Source: Candidatus Omnitrophota bacterium
GTDB taxonomy: Bacteria > Omnitrophota > Gorgyraeia > Zapsychrales > Zapsychraceae
Direction: 5' to 3'
NCBI GenBank assembly: GCA_022703565.1
Contig: JAKLDK010000008.1
Span: 1-32,537 of the forward strand
Length of the DNA stretch: 32,537 nucleotides
Below, in pieces: positions 6,038-14,369 of the stretch. Each line of letters begins with the position of its first letter. Position 1 is the stretch's first letter. The notes under the pieces are model-generated. The model had not been told where the DNA came from and did no database searches. It saw only the letters and a list, made by a program, of their open reading frames with translations. The translations under genes were made by a program, and so were the position numbers.

Positions 6038-7687
6038 TTAATTCATTTCATAAAGAAACAGGCTGGCACCACGCTTTTCAACAGCGGTAATCTGCTTGCC
6101 GTGCTGATCAAACAATTTTAGCGCTTCTTCTTTTGTGTCATTGGGCAGATGCGAAAAGAATATCCAAATCCGCCCCGGAGTTAAGATTTCTTTAGGCAAA
6201 GTACTGATTGAATAATACCTTTTATAGGGCTTTGGCGCTAGAATATTTACAAAACCATAATCTTCCCGATACAAGTCATACTGATAATCCATAGCTAAAC
6301 ATTTCGTGCCGCCGCAATTTCTTACCTGGTCAAGAAAGCGGCCGGTTTTTAGAACTTTGCCACCTTCTCCATTGGCAAAAGGATAATCATATAAATGCAT
6401 CCGATCTTTAACTAAAAAATAATCCAGATAATAATTAAAGGTAAACGTGGCTGAATCATTGATAAAAATATAATCCCGGGAAGAATAGTTTTCCGCAAAA
6501 TATTGCATCACCTCCCGGTTATCTTCATAACACCGGTCACTTTTGATTTGGCCTAACACCGTCGTAACCGGATGAAACAAAATAACGAGCACAATAATAA
6601 GCCCGATTATTTTCGCGCGGGGCAAAATATCCGTTAAGAATGAAATCCCCTCAAACAGCAAAACAATAATTCCCGGCACTAGAAAGAAAATGAGCCGCCC
6701 AGTAAACGGATATTTTCCCAGGCAAGCGGCAGTTAAAGTCAATCCGATTGAAAGGATAAAAATAGACGCAATCTCTTTATCTTTCTTAAATAATCTTATA
6801 GAACCCAGAATTGACAAAATAAAACCAAATAACGGATAAGCCAACCCTAACGGATTTTGAAACATCTGGAGTATTTCATTCTTTAGCCATACAAATATTT
6901 CATAATAATTTCCAACGGGGAGGAAATGCGTAGCCCACATTCCGGTCAATTTCTTGTTCGTAACCATTCCCTTTAACGCCAATAAATATACCGCATAACC
7001 AAAAGATATAAAGATTATAAAAGCATACAAAAGCCAGATTATTTTTTTCATATCTTTCTTATAAAAATATGCAAAGAAATACACCGTAAATACCGCTCCG
7101 GAGATAAAAACACTGCTGTTGGAAAGGAACAATAAAACAGCGCACATAAAACCCCAGGCAACAACTCTTAAATATTTAATATCCTTTCGTTTAAGATAAT
7201 CTGCCGAATAAAGGATAATCAAAGCCACCATTAAATCCGTTGAATATTGTTTAAATTCAATAGCGTAGCGGATTGCCGTATCGTTAAAAACAAAAAACAA
7301 TAACCCCCAAAAAACCATTCTTTTATCCAGATATTTCTTGAGAAGTGCAAGAAAGAGAAATAAAGAAATTATTGAGGCAATAAACGGGATAAAACGTAAT
7401 GATAATTCATGGTTGCCGAGTAGGGTTAAAACAAATTTAGACAAAAGAGAAAACAACATCGGCGGGCGGGAAAATCCTTCAAAAAACGGCTTATAAAAAT
7501 AAACTTCGCTGAATGATTTTGCCATTATTTCAATCGCGACCCAAGATTCATCCAGCCAAAGCGAACACGCATCTAAATAATGTTTCGTGCGGATAAATAT
7601 TCCGGTAAGAATCAACAATAGGCACATCTTATCCGAGGATAAGGCTAAGAGAATTGTATCGATTTTTTCAGAAAGTTTTTTTAACAT
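6038..7687 (-). CDS. GT-C fold membrane glycosyltransferase (PMT/ArnT-like, family 39 style)
   Basis: This is an integral membrane protein with about 10-11 hydrophobic helices over residues 15-375, then a soluble C-terminal domain of about 160 residues. The first extracytoplasmic loop carries CSLWLDESWVAIEIM, the acidic D-E motif typical of GT-C enzymes that transfer sugars from polyprenyl-phosphate donors. The sequence SRPPMLFSLLSKFVLTLLG follows, as in the dolichyl/undecaprenyl-phosphate mannosyltransferase-type family. It probably glycosylates a lipid, glycan or protein in the periplasm. I start at MLKKLSEK (549 aa), because the upstream residues MLWIPAFAGMTD are the translation of a family A repeat. 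That repeat directly abuts the start, leaving only a weak ribosome-binding site. The donor and acceptor cannot be told from sequence. Confidence 0.8.
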   Translation of the reverse strand: MLKKLSEKIDTILLALSSDKMCLLLILTGIFIRTKHYLDACSLWLDESWVAIEIMAKSFSEVYFYKPFFEGFSRPPMLFSLLSKFVLTLLGNHELSLRFIPFIASIISLFLFLALLKKYLDKRMVFWGLLFFVFNDTAIRYAIEFKQYSTDLMVALIILYSADYLKRKDIKYLRVVAWGFMCAVLLFLSNSSVFISGAVFTVYFFAYFYKKDMKKIIWLLYAFIIFISFGYAVYLLALKGMVTNKKLTGMWATHFLPVGNYYEIFVWLKNEILQMFQNPLGLAYPLFGFILSILGSIRLFKKDKEIASIFILSIGLTLTAACLGKYPFTGRLIFFLVPGIIVLLFEGISFLTDILPRAKIIGLIIVLVILFHPVTTVLGQIKSDRCYEDNREVMQYFAENYSSRDYIFINDSATFTFNYYLDYFLVKDRMHLYDYPFANGEGGKVLKTGRFLDQVRNCGGTKCLAMDYQYDLYREDYGFVNILAPKPYKRYYSISTLPKEILTPGRIWIFFSHLPNDTKEEALKLFDQHGKQITAVEKRGASLFLYEMN

Positions 7688-7690
7688 ATC

Positions 7691-7766
7691 TGTCATCCCT
7701 GCGAAGGCAGGGATCCATAACATACTATTAATTCTTTTTTAGATTCCCGCATTCGCGGGAATGACA
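7691..7766. repeat. Composite palindromic repeat, family A, copy 2
   Basis: It begins TGTCATCCCTGCGAAGGCAG and ends with the GATTCCCGC/GCGGGAAT hairpin and GACA, closely matching 104-176 including the spacer TTAATTCTTTT. A degenerate half copy follows at about 7770-7797. It abuts the glycosyltransferase start codon. Confidence 0.9.
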
Positions 7767-7810
7767 ATACTAGATCCCCATATTCACGGGAATGGCATTA
7801 ATGTTTACCT

Positions 7811-7833
7811 GGGACACGATACTATCATGTCCC
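7811..7833. repeat. GGGACA palindromic element, family B copy 3 (inverted)
   Basis: This is the exact reverse complement of the 23-mers at 5826-5848 and 5995-6017. It lies 14 nt downstream of the acyltransferase stop codon, between that gene and the glycosyltransferase. A further GTGTCCCC arm follows at about 7840. Confidence 0.9.
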
Positions 7834-7846
7834 CTATGGTGTCCCC

Positions 7847-8743
7847 TTAAGCTTGGCTCTTCCACCGACGGTGCATCCATCCGCCCCACTCGTAAGGATA
7901 CTCACGGACATATTTTTCAATGACAGCTGTAATCTTCTGGATGTTAACCTTTATTTCTTCAGCCTGGTCTTCTTTTTCTTCGTAATTAATCGGCTCTTCA
8001 ATCACAATTTTATGGTGGGTATCATTTTCGCGGATAATAAACATCGGTATTATGGGAGCGCCGGTCCTCCGATGAAAGACAGCCGGCCCCGTCGCTGTTG
8101 CTGCTGCTTTCTTAAAGAAATCAACAAAGATCCGCCCATCGCCGCCGAAATTCTGGTCGAGCATAATAAAAAGAAGCTCATTATTTCGAAGCGCCCGGAA
8201 CGATTTTTCAATACACTGCCTCTGCGGAAGGGCATAAATCGTGCATAAACCTTTTTCATTACGGAAATCCGTTATATATTGCTCAAAAGCACTGTCGCGC
8301 ATCCGCCTCATAATAACATTGGTTTTATATCCTTCCATAACCAGCCTAAAATACATTAGAAGGAATATTCCGAAATGCGCGCTTACGATAATCGCTCCCT
8401 TGCCTTGCGCCAAAACTTTATCTAAATTCTCTTTGCCTTCAATCCGGATTTTACTTTTAGTTTCATCCTCCCGGTCGGCAAAATAGATCATATCAATCAT
8501 TCCCCGCCCAAAGTTATCAAAACATTTGCGGGCAATTTCTTTTAATTCTTTTTCCGTCTTTTCACCGGCATAAGCATTACGCAAGCTCTCCATCGCTAAT
8601 TTCTTTAAAGGAAAAAGAAAACAATGGCCTAAAAATATGAAAATGTCCTGGAACAATTTGTATACCGGGTAAGGCATTTTTCTGATAAAAAACCGGCAGA
8701 GGAACAATAGGCTGCGGGCCAGTGCCCTTTTAATTCTTTTCAT
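7847..8743 (-). CDS. Lysophospholipid/lipid A acyltransferase family protein (LpxL/HtrB-like)
   Basis: The 298-aa size and layout match the LpxL/HtrB/MsbB family of inner-membrane acyltransferases, which add secondary acyl chains to lipid A or related glycolipids. An N-terminal hydrophobic segment is followed by GKGAIIVSAHFGIFLLM, then RRMRDSAFEQYI, MLDQNFGGDGRIFVDFFKK, TGPAVFHRRTGAPIIPMFI and the C-terminal YPYEWGGWMHRRW. The usual HX4(D/E) catalytic motif reads H123-F-G-I-F-L128, so the acidic residue is replaced by leucine. A comparable replacement (HLGNFPL) is, from memory, found in some divergent subfamilies. The ATG overlaps the panB stop as TAATG, implying translational coupling. A lipid A role is inferred; another phospholipid acceptor is possible. 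Confidence 0.82.
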   Translation of the reverse strand: MKRIKRALARSLLFLCRFFIRKMPYPVYKLFQDIFIFLGHCFLFPLKKLAMESLRNAYAGEKTEKELKEIARKCFDNFGRGMIDMIYFADREDETKSKIRIEGKENLDKVLAQGKGAIIVSAHFGIFLLMYFRLVMEGYKTNVIMRRMRDSAFEQYITDFRNEKGLCTIYALPQRQCIEKSFRALRNNELLFIMLDQNFGGDGRIFVDFFKKAAATATGPAVFHRRTGAPIIPMFIIRENDTHHKIVIEEPINYEEKEDQAEEIKVNIQKITAVIEKYVREYPYEWGGWMHRRWKSQA

Positions 8744-9558
8744 TATATTTTCTTTAATTCCCTTTCATCCATTGTATAGCTATGTTTAGCGTCGGGAAAT
8801 TTACCGGTTCTAACCTCACGGCTAAAACTATTTACTGCCTGATTTATTTGAGCGGATAAGTTTACGTATTGTTTTACAAACCGGGGATGGAACCGGTCAA
8901 ATAGCCCTAAGAAATCCTGGCTAACCAAGACCTGCCCGTCGCAATATTTGCCCGCGCCAATACCGATTGTAGGAATTCTTAATTCTTTGGTAATAATTTT
9001 GGCAACTTCACCAGGAATACATTCTAAAACAATAGCGAAACAACCCTCATCCTCAAACATCTTCGCCTGAGCTATTATTTTCTTAGCTTCAATTGCGCTA
9101 CTTCCCCTAACTTTGAATTTCTTGACAGTCTGCGGTGTTAATCCGACGTGCCCCATAACTTTTATTTTAGCTTTAACGAGCTTGCCAGTAACTTTAGCAC
9201 AATCTTTAAACCATTCTATTTTGACGGCGTCACAATTTGCTTCTCTGATAAACCTTTTGGCATTCTTTACTGATTCATTTGGTTTGGTTTGATAAGCACT
9301 GTAAGGCATATCCGCGACAACAAGCGCATTTTTAACCGCCCGGCTTACAGCCTTGGCGTGATGCAACATCTCCGGCATCCCGACTTTTTTCGTTGCATCC
9401 AAACCCAAAGCCACATTAGCCAGAGAATCTCCGATTAAAACAATATCGGCCTGCGCCTCGTCTAAAATTCGGGCGAAAGGATAATCATAAGCGGTAAGCA
9501 TAACAATTTTCTTGTTTGCTTTCTTCATCCGCAGAATCTTAGTAACTGTATTTCTCAT
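8743..9558 (-). CDS. panB: 3-methyl-2-oxobutanoate hydroxymethyltransferase
   Basis: PanB transfers a hydroxymethyl group from 5,10-methylene-THF to 2-oxoisovalerate to make ketopantoate, the first committed step to pantothenate and coenzyme A. The 271 aa are full length. Family signatures are clear: ITMLTAYDYP-like VMLTAYDYPFARILDEA, IGDSLANVALG, ADMPYSAYQ, VKIEW, MGHVGLTPQ, GCFAIVLECIP, TIGIGAGKYCDGQVLVSQDF and LGLFDRFHPRFVKQY. No panC or panD is adjacent. Its stop overlaps the acyltransferase start by one base. A family C repeat fills the gap to the upstream NfnB-like gene. Confidence 0.96.
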   Translation of the reverse strand: MRNTVTKILRMKKANKKIVMLTAYDYPFARILDEAQADIVLIGDSLANVALGLDATKKVGMPEMLHHAKAVSRAVKNALVVADMPYSAYQTKPNESVKNAKRFIREANCDAVKIEWFKDCAKVTGKLVKAKIKVMGHVGLTPQTVKKFKVRGSSAIEAKKIIAQAKMFEDEGCFAIVLECIPGEVAKIITKELRIPTIGIGAGKYCDGQVLVSQDFLGLFDRFHPRFVKQYVNLSAQINQAVNSFSREVRTGKFPDAKHSYTMDERELKKI

Positions 9559-9580
9559 AATCTTTGATATCTTTTCCTGT

Positions 9581-9658
9581 TGTCATTGCGAGCCATAACT
9601 TTTATGGCGTGGCAATCTATTAAAAGATTGCTTCGTCGCATCACTCCTCGTAATGACA
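9581..9658. repeat. TGTCATTGCGAG inverted-repeat element, family C copy 1
   Basis: The ends are inverted (TGTCATTGCGAG...CTCGTAATGACA). Inside is an AATCTATTAAAAGATT hairpin flanked by GTGGC and GCTTCGTCGC. A longer relative lies at 12126-12264. It occupies nearly the whole gap between panB and the flavoprotein gene. Confidence 0.85.
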
Positions 9659-9662
9659 CGTT

Positions 9663-11030
9663 TTATTTCTTTTGCGCCTTCAAATAATTATCAATCTTAT
9701 CCGCAATGTCTTTGCCCGCTCCGAGCGTGCGGATTAAAGGCTGGGCATTGGTGACAACATTCCCGGCGGCAAAAACTCCGTTTAATGACGTCATTCCCGT
9801 ATCGGCATCAACCATAATCGAGCCGTCTTCGTCGAGCTCAATTGAGGGATAGAATTTCTGGATATTCGAATTCGGCCGATGACCAACGGCAACTACAATA
9901 GTGTCAGCCTCAATTGTAAATTGCGAATCCGGAACTTCTTCCAATTGCCATTTGCCACTCTCATCTTGCTCGGTATAATCCAAGCGTACGCACTTTAAGC
10001 CTTTAACGAAATTTTTATTACTAGCTAAAACTTCAATCGGACGGGTTAAGGGCTCAAACTTTATTCCTTCTTCCTTAGCATAATCACGCTCAATTGTCTT
10101 TACCCGCATTTCATCTTCACTACGGCGGAAAATTAGCGTAACCTCCCGCCCTAATCTCACCGAGGCCCGGGCGCAATCAAGCGCGGTATTGCCGGAACCA
10201 ATTATCGCGATTTTATTTCCTAAAGGAAAAGTGGGAATCTGCCGGGAGAAAATATTCGATTTCATCAAATTGACCCGCATTAAGAATTCTTCGCCGTAAT
10301 AAACACCGGCTAAATTAACCCCCGGAATATCCAAGTATTTTGGGATTGCCGCGCCGGTTGCTATTAATATCGCCTTAAAATCATTTTGTAACAAGTCGTC
10401 AAATGAAAGTGTTTGGCCGAAGAAACAATTAGGGACAATTTCCAAGCCTTCAATTTTGATGTCATTAATATCGCTGTCTAAAACCCTTTTCGGGATACGG
10501 AATTCCGGCACCCCGTAACGTAAAACTCCGCCGGGCTTCTCCAAAGATTCAAAAACCGTAACCCGGTAACCTTTCTTAATCAAAGCCCAAGCCGAATATA
10601 ATCCACACGGGCCAGAACCAATAATCGCAATTTTCTTGCTATCTTTTGAAATGGGAAGGCGCGTGACTTTATCTTTTCCGAAATCACCGGCAAAACGCTC
10701 CAAAGCCCGGATATTAATAGGCGCATTTTCTTTATTTAAAATACAGGCCTTTTCGCACGGCGCAGAACAAATCCGTCCGCAAATACTAGCCAAACAATTA
10801 CTCTCCCGGATTTTGCTATAAGCTTCATTAACACTGCCTTCACGCAAATAGCGGATAAACCCCGGAATATTTATGCCCAAAGGGCAAGCCTTCATGCATT
10901 CCGGATTAGCACATTGAGGGCAACGCCTAGCTTCGTCGGACGCTAATCTTTTAGAAAACCCCAGAGATACTTCGCTAAAGGTCCTGATTCTTTTTTCTGC
11001 GGGTTGGGTTGTAATTTGTGGCTGTGGCAT
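9663..11030 (-). CDS. nfnB: NfnB/SudA-type NADPH:ferredoxin flavoprotein subunit (GltD-like)
   Basis: The 455-aa protein is of the glutamate-synthase small-subunit/NfnL family. Near the N-terminus are two [4Fe-4S] cysteine groups, C37-x2-C40-x4-C45-x3-C49 and C79...C84-x3-C88-x3-C92-x3-C96. They are followed by an FAD dinucleotide-binding motif (IAIIGSGPCGLYSAW) and an NADP-binding motif (IAIIGSGNTALDCARA). The C-terminal FAD motif is GVFAAGNVVTNAQPLIRTLGAGKD. No glutamate synthase large subunit is near. It is paired with an NfnA-like subunit, so it is probably NfnAB (ferredoxin-NAD-NADP transhydrogenase, electron-bifurcating) or sulfide dehydrogenase SudAB. The start ATG has GAGGAG nine nt upstream, although it lies 88 nt inside the preceding gene. 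The residues before Cys37 match the family N-terminus, so the overlap is real. Confidence 0.88.
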   Translation of the reverse strand: MPQPQITTQPAEKRIRTFSEVSLGFSKRLASDEARRCPQCANPECMKACPLGINIPGFIRYLREGSVNEAYSKIRESNCLASICGRICSAPCEKACILNKENAPINIRALERFAGDFGKDKVTRLPISKDSKKIAIIGSGPCGLYSAWALIKKGYRVTVFESLEKPGGVLRYGVPEFRIPKRVLDSDINDIKIEGLEIVPNCFFGQTLSFDDLLQNDFKAILIATGAAIPKYLDIPGVNLAGVYYGEEFLMRVNLMKSNIFSRQIPTFPLGNKIAIIGSGNTALDCARASVRLGREVTLIFRRSEDEMRVKTIERDYAKEEGIKFEPLTRPIEVLASNKNFVKGLKCVRLDYTEQDESGKWQLEEVPDSQFTIEADTIVVAVGHRPNSNIQKFYPSIELDEDGSIMVDADTGMTSLNGVFAAGNVVTNAQPLIRTLGAGKDIADKIDNYLKAQKK

Positions 11031-11821
11031 TCGTCTAACTCCTCTAACGCTTGGGTACGCATTTTAAATTCTTTAAAATCTACTTTATGCCCGTCAAATT
11101 CCGGGCCTTCAATACAGGCATGCTTCATTTCTCCGCCCACCTTAACCCGGCAAGAGCCGCACATCCCCATGCAATCAACCATAACCGGGTTCAACTGAAC
11201 GAATGTTTTTATTTTCTTTTCTTTTGTAACGGAACACACCGCTTCCATCATCTCGACCGAACCGATAGCATAAACCAAATTCACTTCCTGCTCATTGATA
11301 ATTTTCTTAAAGATATCCGTCGCTAAACCTTTTCTTTCATAAGAACCGTCTTCGGTTGCGACAAATATCTTATTGCAACAAATCCGCATTTGCGATTCGA
11401 GCATTAATTTACGCTTTGATTTTGCGCCGATAATCCCGATTACTTTACTTCCCTCTTTACTATACGCCCGGGCAATGGGAAGAATCTGCGCAATTCCGAC
11501 GCCGGTTGCGATGCAGATAACATTTCCTTTCTTCTCAATTCTAGCCGGGCTTCCTAAAGGGCCAACAATTGAATAGATAGATTCATTTATAGGAAGGCTT
11601 CCTAATTTGCCGGTAGTCTGGCCTTTTTCATGAAAGATAAATGATATCGTCCCGCGGGACGTATCCGTATCAACAATGGTTAAGGGAATTTTCTCGTCGC
11701 CTTCTTCCGGGCAGACTGCCACAAATTGCCCCGGTTTAGCTTTTCTTGCGATATCTTTTGCCTGGACATCAATCCTTTTTATGCCTTCCGATAATATTTG
11801 CCGGTTTACTATTTCAAACAT
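10943..11821 (-). CDS. nfnA: NfnA/SudB-type FAD/NAD-binding, [2Fe-2S] subunit
   Basis: The 292-aa protein belongs to the ferredoxin-NADP reductase-like/PyrK family. It has an N-terminal FAD beta-barrel (PGQFVAVCPEEGDEKIPLTI), a nucleotide-binding region (NVICIATGVGIAQILPIARA, VYAIGSVEMM) and a C-terminal [2Fe-2S] site C217-x3-C221-x2-C224-x11-C236 in VMVDCMGMCGSCRVKVGGEM. It forms the small subunit with the NfnB-like gene that follows, shuttling electrons between NAD(H), NADP(H) and ferredoxin. The last 30 or so residues run out of frame over the start of nfnB; the family usually ends near EELDECHSHKL, so the tail looks like a relaxed extension. The ribosome-binding site is weak (AGAAAGAAG). 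Confidence 0.88.
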   Translation of the reverse strand: MFEIVNRQILSEGIKRIDVQAKDIARKAKPGQFVAVCPEEGDEKIPLTIVDTDTSRGTISFIFHEKGQTTGKLGSLPINESIYSIVGPLGSPARIEKKGNVICIATGVGIAQILPIARAYSKEGSKVIGIIGAKSKRKLMLESQMRICCNKIFVATEDGSYERKGLATDIFKKIINEQEVNLVYAIGSVEMMEAVCSVTKEKKIKTFVQLNPVMVDCMGMCGSCRVKVGGEMKHACIEGPEFDGHKVDFKEFKMRTQALEELDECHSHKLQPNPQKKESGPLAKYLWGFLKD

Positions 11822-11888
11822 AATTCTTCTTTCTATTTTAAAACATTCTAAACCAAATTACGCTTAGTGTCTATTTGAACTTAAAAAT

Positions 11889-11906
11889 AGGGACAGATGT
11901 TCATGC
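11889..11906. repeat. Degenerate GGGACA arm
   Basis: AGGGACAGATGTTCATGC looks like one arm of a decayed GGGACA-type element upstream of nfnA. The 11822-12293 gap contains this arm, a family A element and a family C element. I see no gene there. Confidence 0.35.
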
Positions 11907-11955
11907 TCAGTAATTAGGTAACTCTTTTGTGTAAAAATTAAGAAAACAAAATTAA

Positions 11956-12044
11956 TGTCATTCCTGCGAATGCAGGAATCCATGTTGTTTTAATCAACAT
12001 ATTTGCATAGCGTTATGGATTCCGGCACTTCGGCCGGAATGACA
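11956..12044. repeat. Composite palindromic repeat, family A, diverged copy 3
   Basis: It begins TGTCATTCCTGCGAATGCAG and ends with a GATTCCGGC/GCCGGAAT hairpin plus GACA. A central GTTGTTTTAATCAAC hairpin lies between. The terminal inverted repeats and hairpin-spacer-hairpin plan match 104-176 and 7691-7766, with a longer middle. Confidence 0.8.
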
Positions 12045-12125
12045 GCTCTTTATACGATAATTTCTTAACTACTAATTTTTAATTACCGAATTATTGAGAT
12101 AGTACAACAGACACCATTTATAATC

Positions 12126-12264
12126 TGTCATTGCGAGCATCGCTTCTTGCTTTTAGCGCGGCAATCTTTACTAAAGAGATCGCCACGTCACTTCGCCCCT
12201 CGCAGAAGCTCGGGAATACACGCTGTCCTTCTGATTGGACAGCGCTTCGTTCCTCGCGATGACA
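12126..12264. repeat. TGTCATTGCGAG inverted-repeat element, family C copy 2
   Basis: It starts TGTCATTGCGAGCATCGCTT and ends TCCTCGCGATGACA, with internal GGCAATCTTTACTAAAGAGATCGCC-like and CTGTCC...GGACAG hairpins. It lies between the DUF3352-like gene 3' end and the nfn genes, where it could also act as a transcript-end structure. Confidence 0.75.
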
Positions 12265-12293
12265 TAAACTTTGTCACTGACGACAACATACTG

Positions 12294-14351
12294 CTAATTC
12301 TGGATATTAAAAATTGCTGTTGTATCAAAACTATTTTCCACCGTGTTAACTTTGGCCCCGAAAGCCTTTATACTACCCAAGGCATCAAATACCGGGTTAA
12401 TAACCTCGTCGATATAAATCCGCCTTTGTTCAGATGTTATCGGCATGGCTTTATTTTCATATTCTCTTATATCCTTATCAATGCCATCTCTTTGTTCGAT
12501 TAAAGCCGCTACTTCTTTTTCCCTACTAGCAATACCTTCGGCATTAACCGCTAGCCGCGCTTTAAGTTCATCCGTCGGCAATCCTTGCGCGATTAAGCCC
12601 TCTTCTTCTTTTTTAAAATCAGCTTCTTTTTGCCTTAAGCCTTCAATATCCTCTTTGGCTTGAGCAATAGTATCAGTCATATCACTAACTCTTTTCTGCG
12701 AGCCGGAAATAAAAGCCCTGCGCTCTTTCTCTTTTTTATCGGCCAAATCATTCGACCATCCGACAATTTTCTTAAAACGTTCCAATAAAAGATCTAATTT
12801 AACATATTGCGTTAAACGGTTTTTGGCCGAAAGCCCGTCGTCAACGCTCTTAAAGAAAGCTTCCTCTTTCAACCCGGGAGATTTCTTGTTTAAAACATCC
12901 AATGATTTCTTTAACAAATCCAAATCGGCCGATAAAACAAAGTATTTGCCAATATAGGCATACGCCGGTTTTAAATCCTGTGAAACAGGTATCGACACAT
13001 AATTTATTTCCGTGCCGGAATATTCTTCTTTTTGCAATACTACCATAGGATTATTTGTTAACTTTGCTAAAACCTTATTGAAAACTTCTTTATTATTTAT
13101 CTCCGCAAACAAGGCTAATTTCGGCAGAGGAAAATCTCCGGTTAAATCAACATCTAAAAGATAACCGCCAAACTCATCGCCCAAGGACGGAATTAATTCT
13201 TTTTCTATACTCAATCCCAGAATTGATTCAATAGCCTGCATTTGAGCAAAAGAGGCTTGGGCTTTATCTTCCGGTAAATTGGAAAGCTCACCATTCATTT
13301 TTTCCCAATAATATTTTGGGTCAAGGCAATTCATCCACATATATCCCAAAGCCTCGGACGGAATCATAGCTAAAGATTCATTGTCGCTCTCTTCACACAA
13401 ATAAAACGCGGCAACATCTTTATTCAGCTCTTCTTTCTGAAAGGAAATGGAATATTTTATCCTGGCCTTTTCATTTATTGCTGCGGAAAGGTTAAACGAG
13501 GTTAGGCCTTTAAAACTATCGAAAACAACATTCCATTCATCTGCATTACCGGAGGGAAGTTTACCGGCTATCAGTTCGTCAACAGCATATAAAACTTTAA
13601 AAATATTCACATAACTTTCCACATTCGCGCCTGGCAAATATCTTTTGCTCGCCTCATTATAATTTTTATCATAGGTGAGCGCGATATCTTTATGGTTATA
13701 AACATCAATGCTTCTTTTGACCGTCTTATCGCCCAGACCGAAAATAAGCAAATCTTTTATCCGGACGTAGGAAATAAATAAATTGGTCCCTTGGATTTGA
13801 ATACTATTGATTATCTGCTTTTCATATTCCTCTTTCTTTATCTCGACATTCTTACTCTTGGCAAAAGTGCCGGCAAATAATTCCGCGACCTTAGCCTCCG
13901 GTTTAATCCTGGTCACAATTAAAACATTGCTGGCAACATCGTTTAAAACGTTGATTAAATCAATCGGATTCATCGCCGTAATATCAATATAATCCAATTT
14001 GACCGGATAAACGCTTACCGCGATCTCTTGGCTTAGAAAATTATCAAAAATTAATTGTGAGTCCGGGCTGGACATTTGCTCAAATATTTGTTTGAGTAGC
14101 TGCTGCGGAATAATCAAATTCTTATTTATTGCTGTAATCTTATCATAATTTATCGAATGCAAAACTGCCCAAAATTTCGAGCTCTTGAGATAATCAACCG
14201 CTTCCTTCACGTTATTCATCTTGATAAAAACTAAAGGCTGTTCGGGAATAATTTCTTCCACTTTTAACGGCTGGTCAATAACTTTAAGATAGGCAAATAT
14301 TCCGGTGGCAATCAAGATAACCGCGACAATGGCAATTAATGCTTTCTTCAT
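12294..14351 (-). CDS. DUF3352-like exported/membrane-anchored protein with coiled-coil insert
   Basis: The 685-aa protein has an N-terminal signal anchor (ALIAIVAVILIATGIFAYL, about residues 4-22) and a large extracytoplasmic region. The sequence IIPEQPLVFIKMNNVKEAVD and the later repeat-like unit with FGGYLLDVDLTGDFPLPKLA, INYVSIPVSQDLKPAYAYIG and YFVLSADLDLLKKSLD resemble DUF3352-type proteins, which are uncharacterised. From about residue 555 to 645 there is a strongly charged coiled coil (KEDIEGLRQKEADFKKEEEG) and then a C-terminal beta-like tail. A strong Shine-Dalgarno (GGGAGG) precedes the ATG. It follows tatD by 18 nt and is likely the last gene of the dtd-tatD operon. Function is unknown, probably envelope-related. 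Confidence 0.7.
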   Translation of the reverse strand: MKKALIAIVAVILIATGIFAYLKVIDQPLKVEEIIPEQPLVFIKMNNVKEAVDYLKSSKFWAVLHSINYDKITAINKNLIIPQQLLKQIFEQMSSPDSQLIFDNFLSQEIAVSVYPVKLDYIDITAMNPIDLINVLNDVASNVLIVTRIKPEAKVAELFAGTFAKSKNVEIKKEEYEKQIINSIQIQGTNLFISYVRIKDLLIFGLGDKTVKRSIDVYNHKDIALTYDKNYNEASKRYLPGANVESYVNIFKVLYAVDELIAGKLPSGNADEWNVVFDSFKGLTSFNLSAAINEKARIKYSISFQKEELNKDVAAFYLCEESDNESLAMIPSEALGYMWMNCLDPKYYWEKMNGELSNLPEDKAQASFAQMQAIESILGLSIEKELIPSLGDEFGGYLLDVDLTGDFPLPKLALFAEINNKEVFNKVLAKLTNNPMVVLQKEEYSGTEINYVSIPVSQDLKPAYAYIGKYFVLSADLDLLKKSLDVLNKKSPGLKEEAFFKSVDDGLSAKNRLTQYVKLDLLLERFKKIVGWSNDLADKKEKERRAFISGSQKRVSDMTDTIAQAKEDIEGLRQKEADFKKEEEGLIAQGLPTDELKARLAVNAEGIASREKEVAALIEQRDGIDKDIREYENKAMPITSEQRRIYIDEVINPVFDALGSIKAFGAKVNTVENSFDTTAIFNIQN

Positions 14352-14369
14352 TCTTTTCCTCCCTTTCGT

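Noticed and set aside
7688-7723. N-terminal extension MLWIPAFAGMTD of the glycosyltransferase frame
   Set aside because: It is the translation of a family A palindromic repeat, which reads in this way wherever it occurs, so the real start is the next Met.
12147-12503. 118-aa plus-strand frame at the end of the DUF3352-like gene
   Set aside because: It runs through a family C repeat and antisense to a convincing gene, with no family motif.
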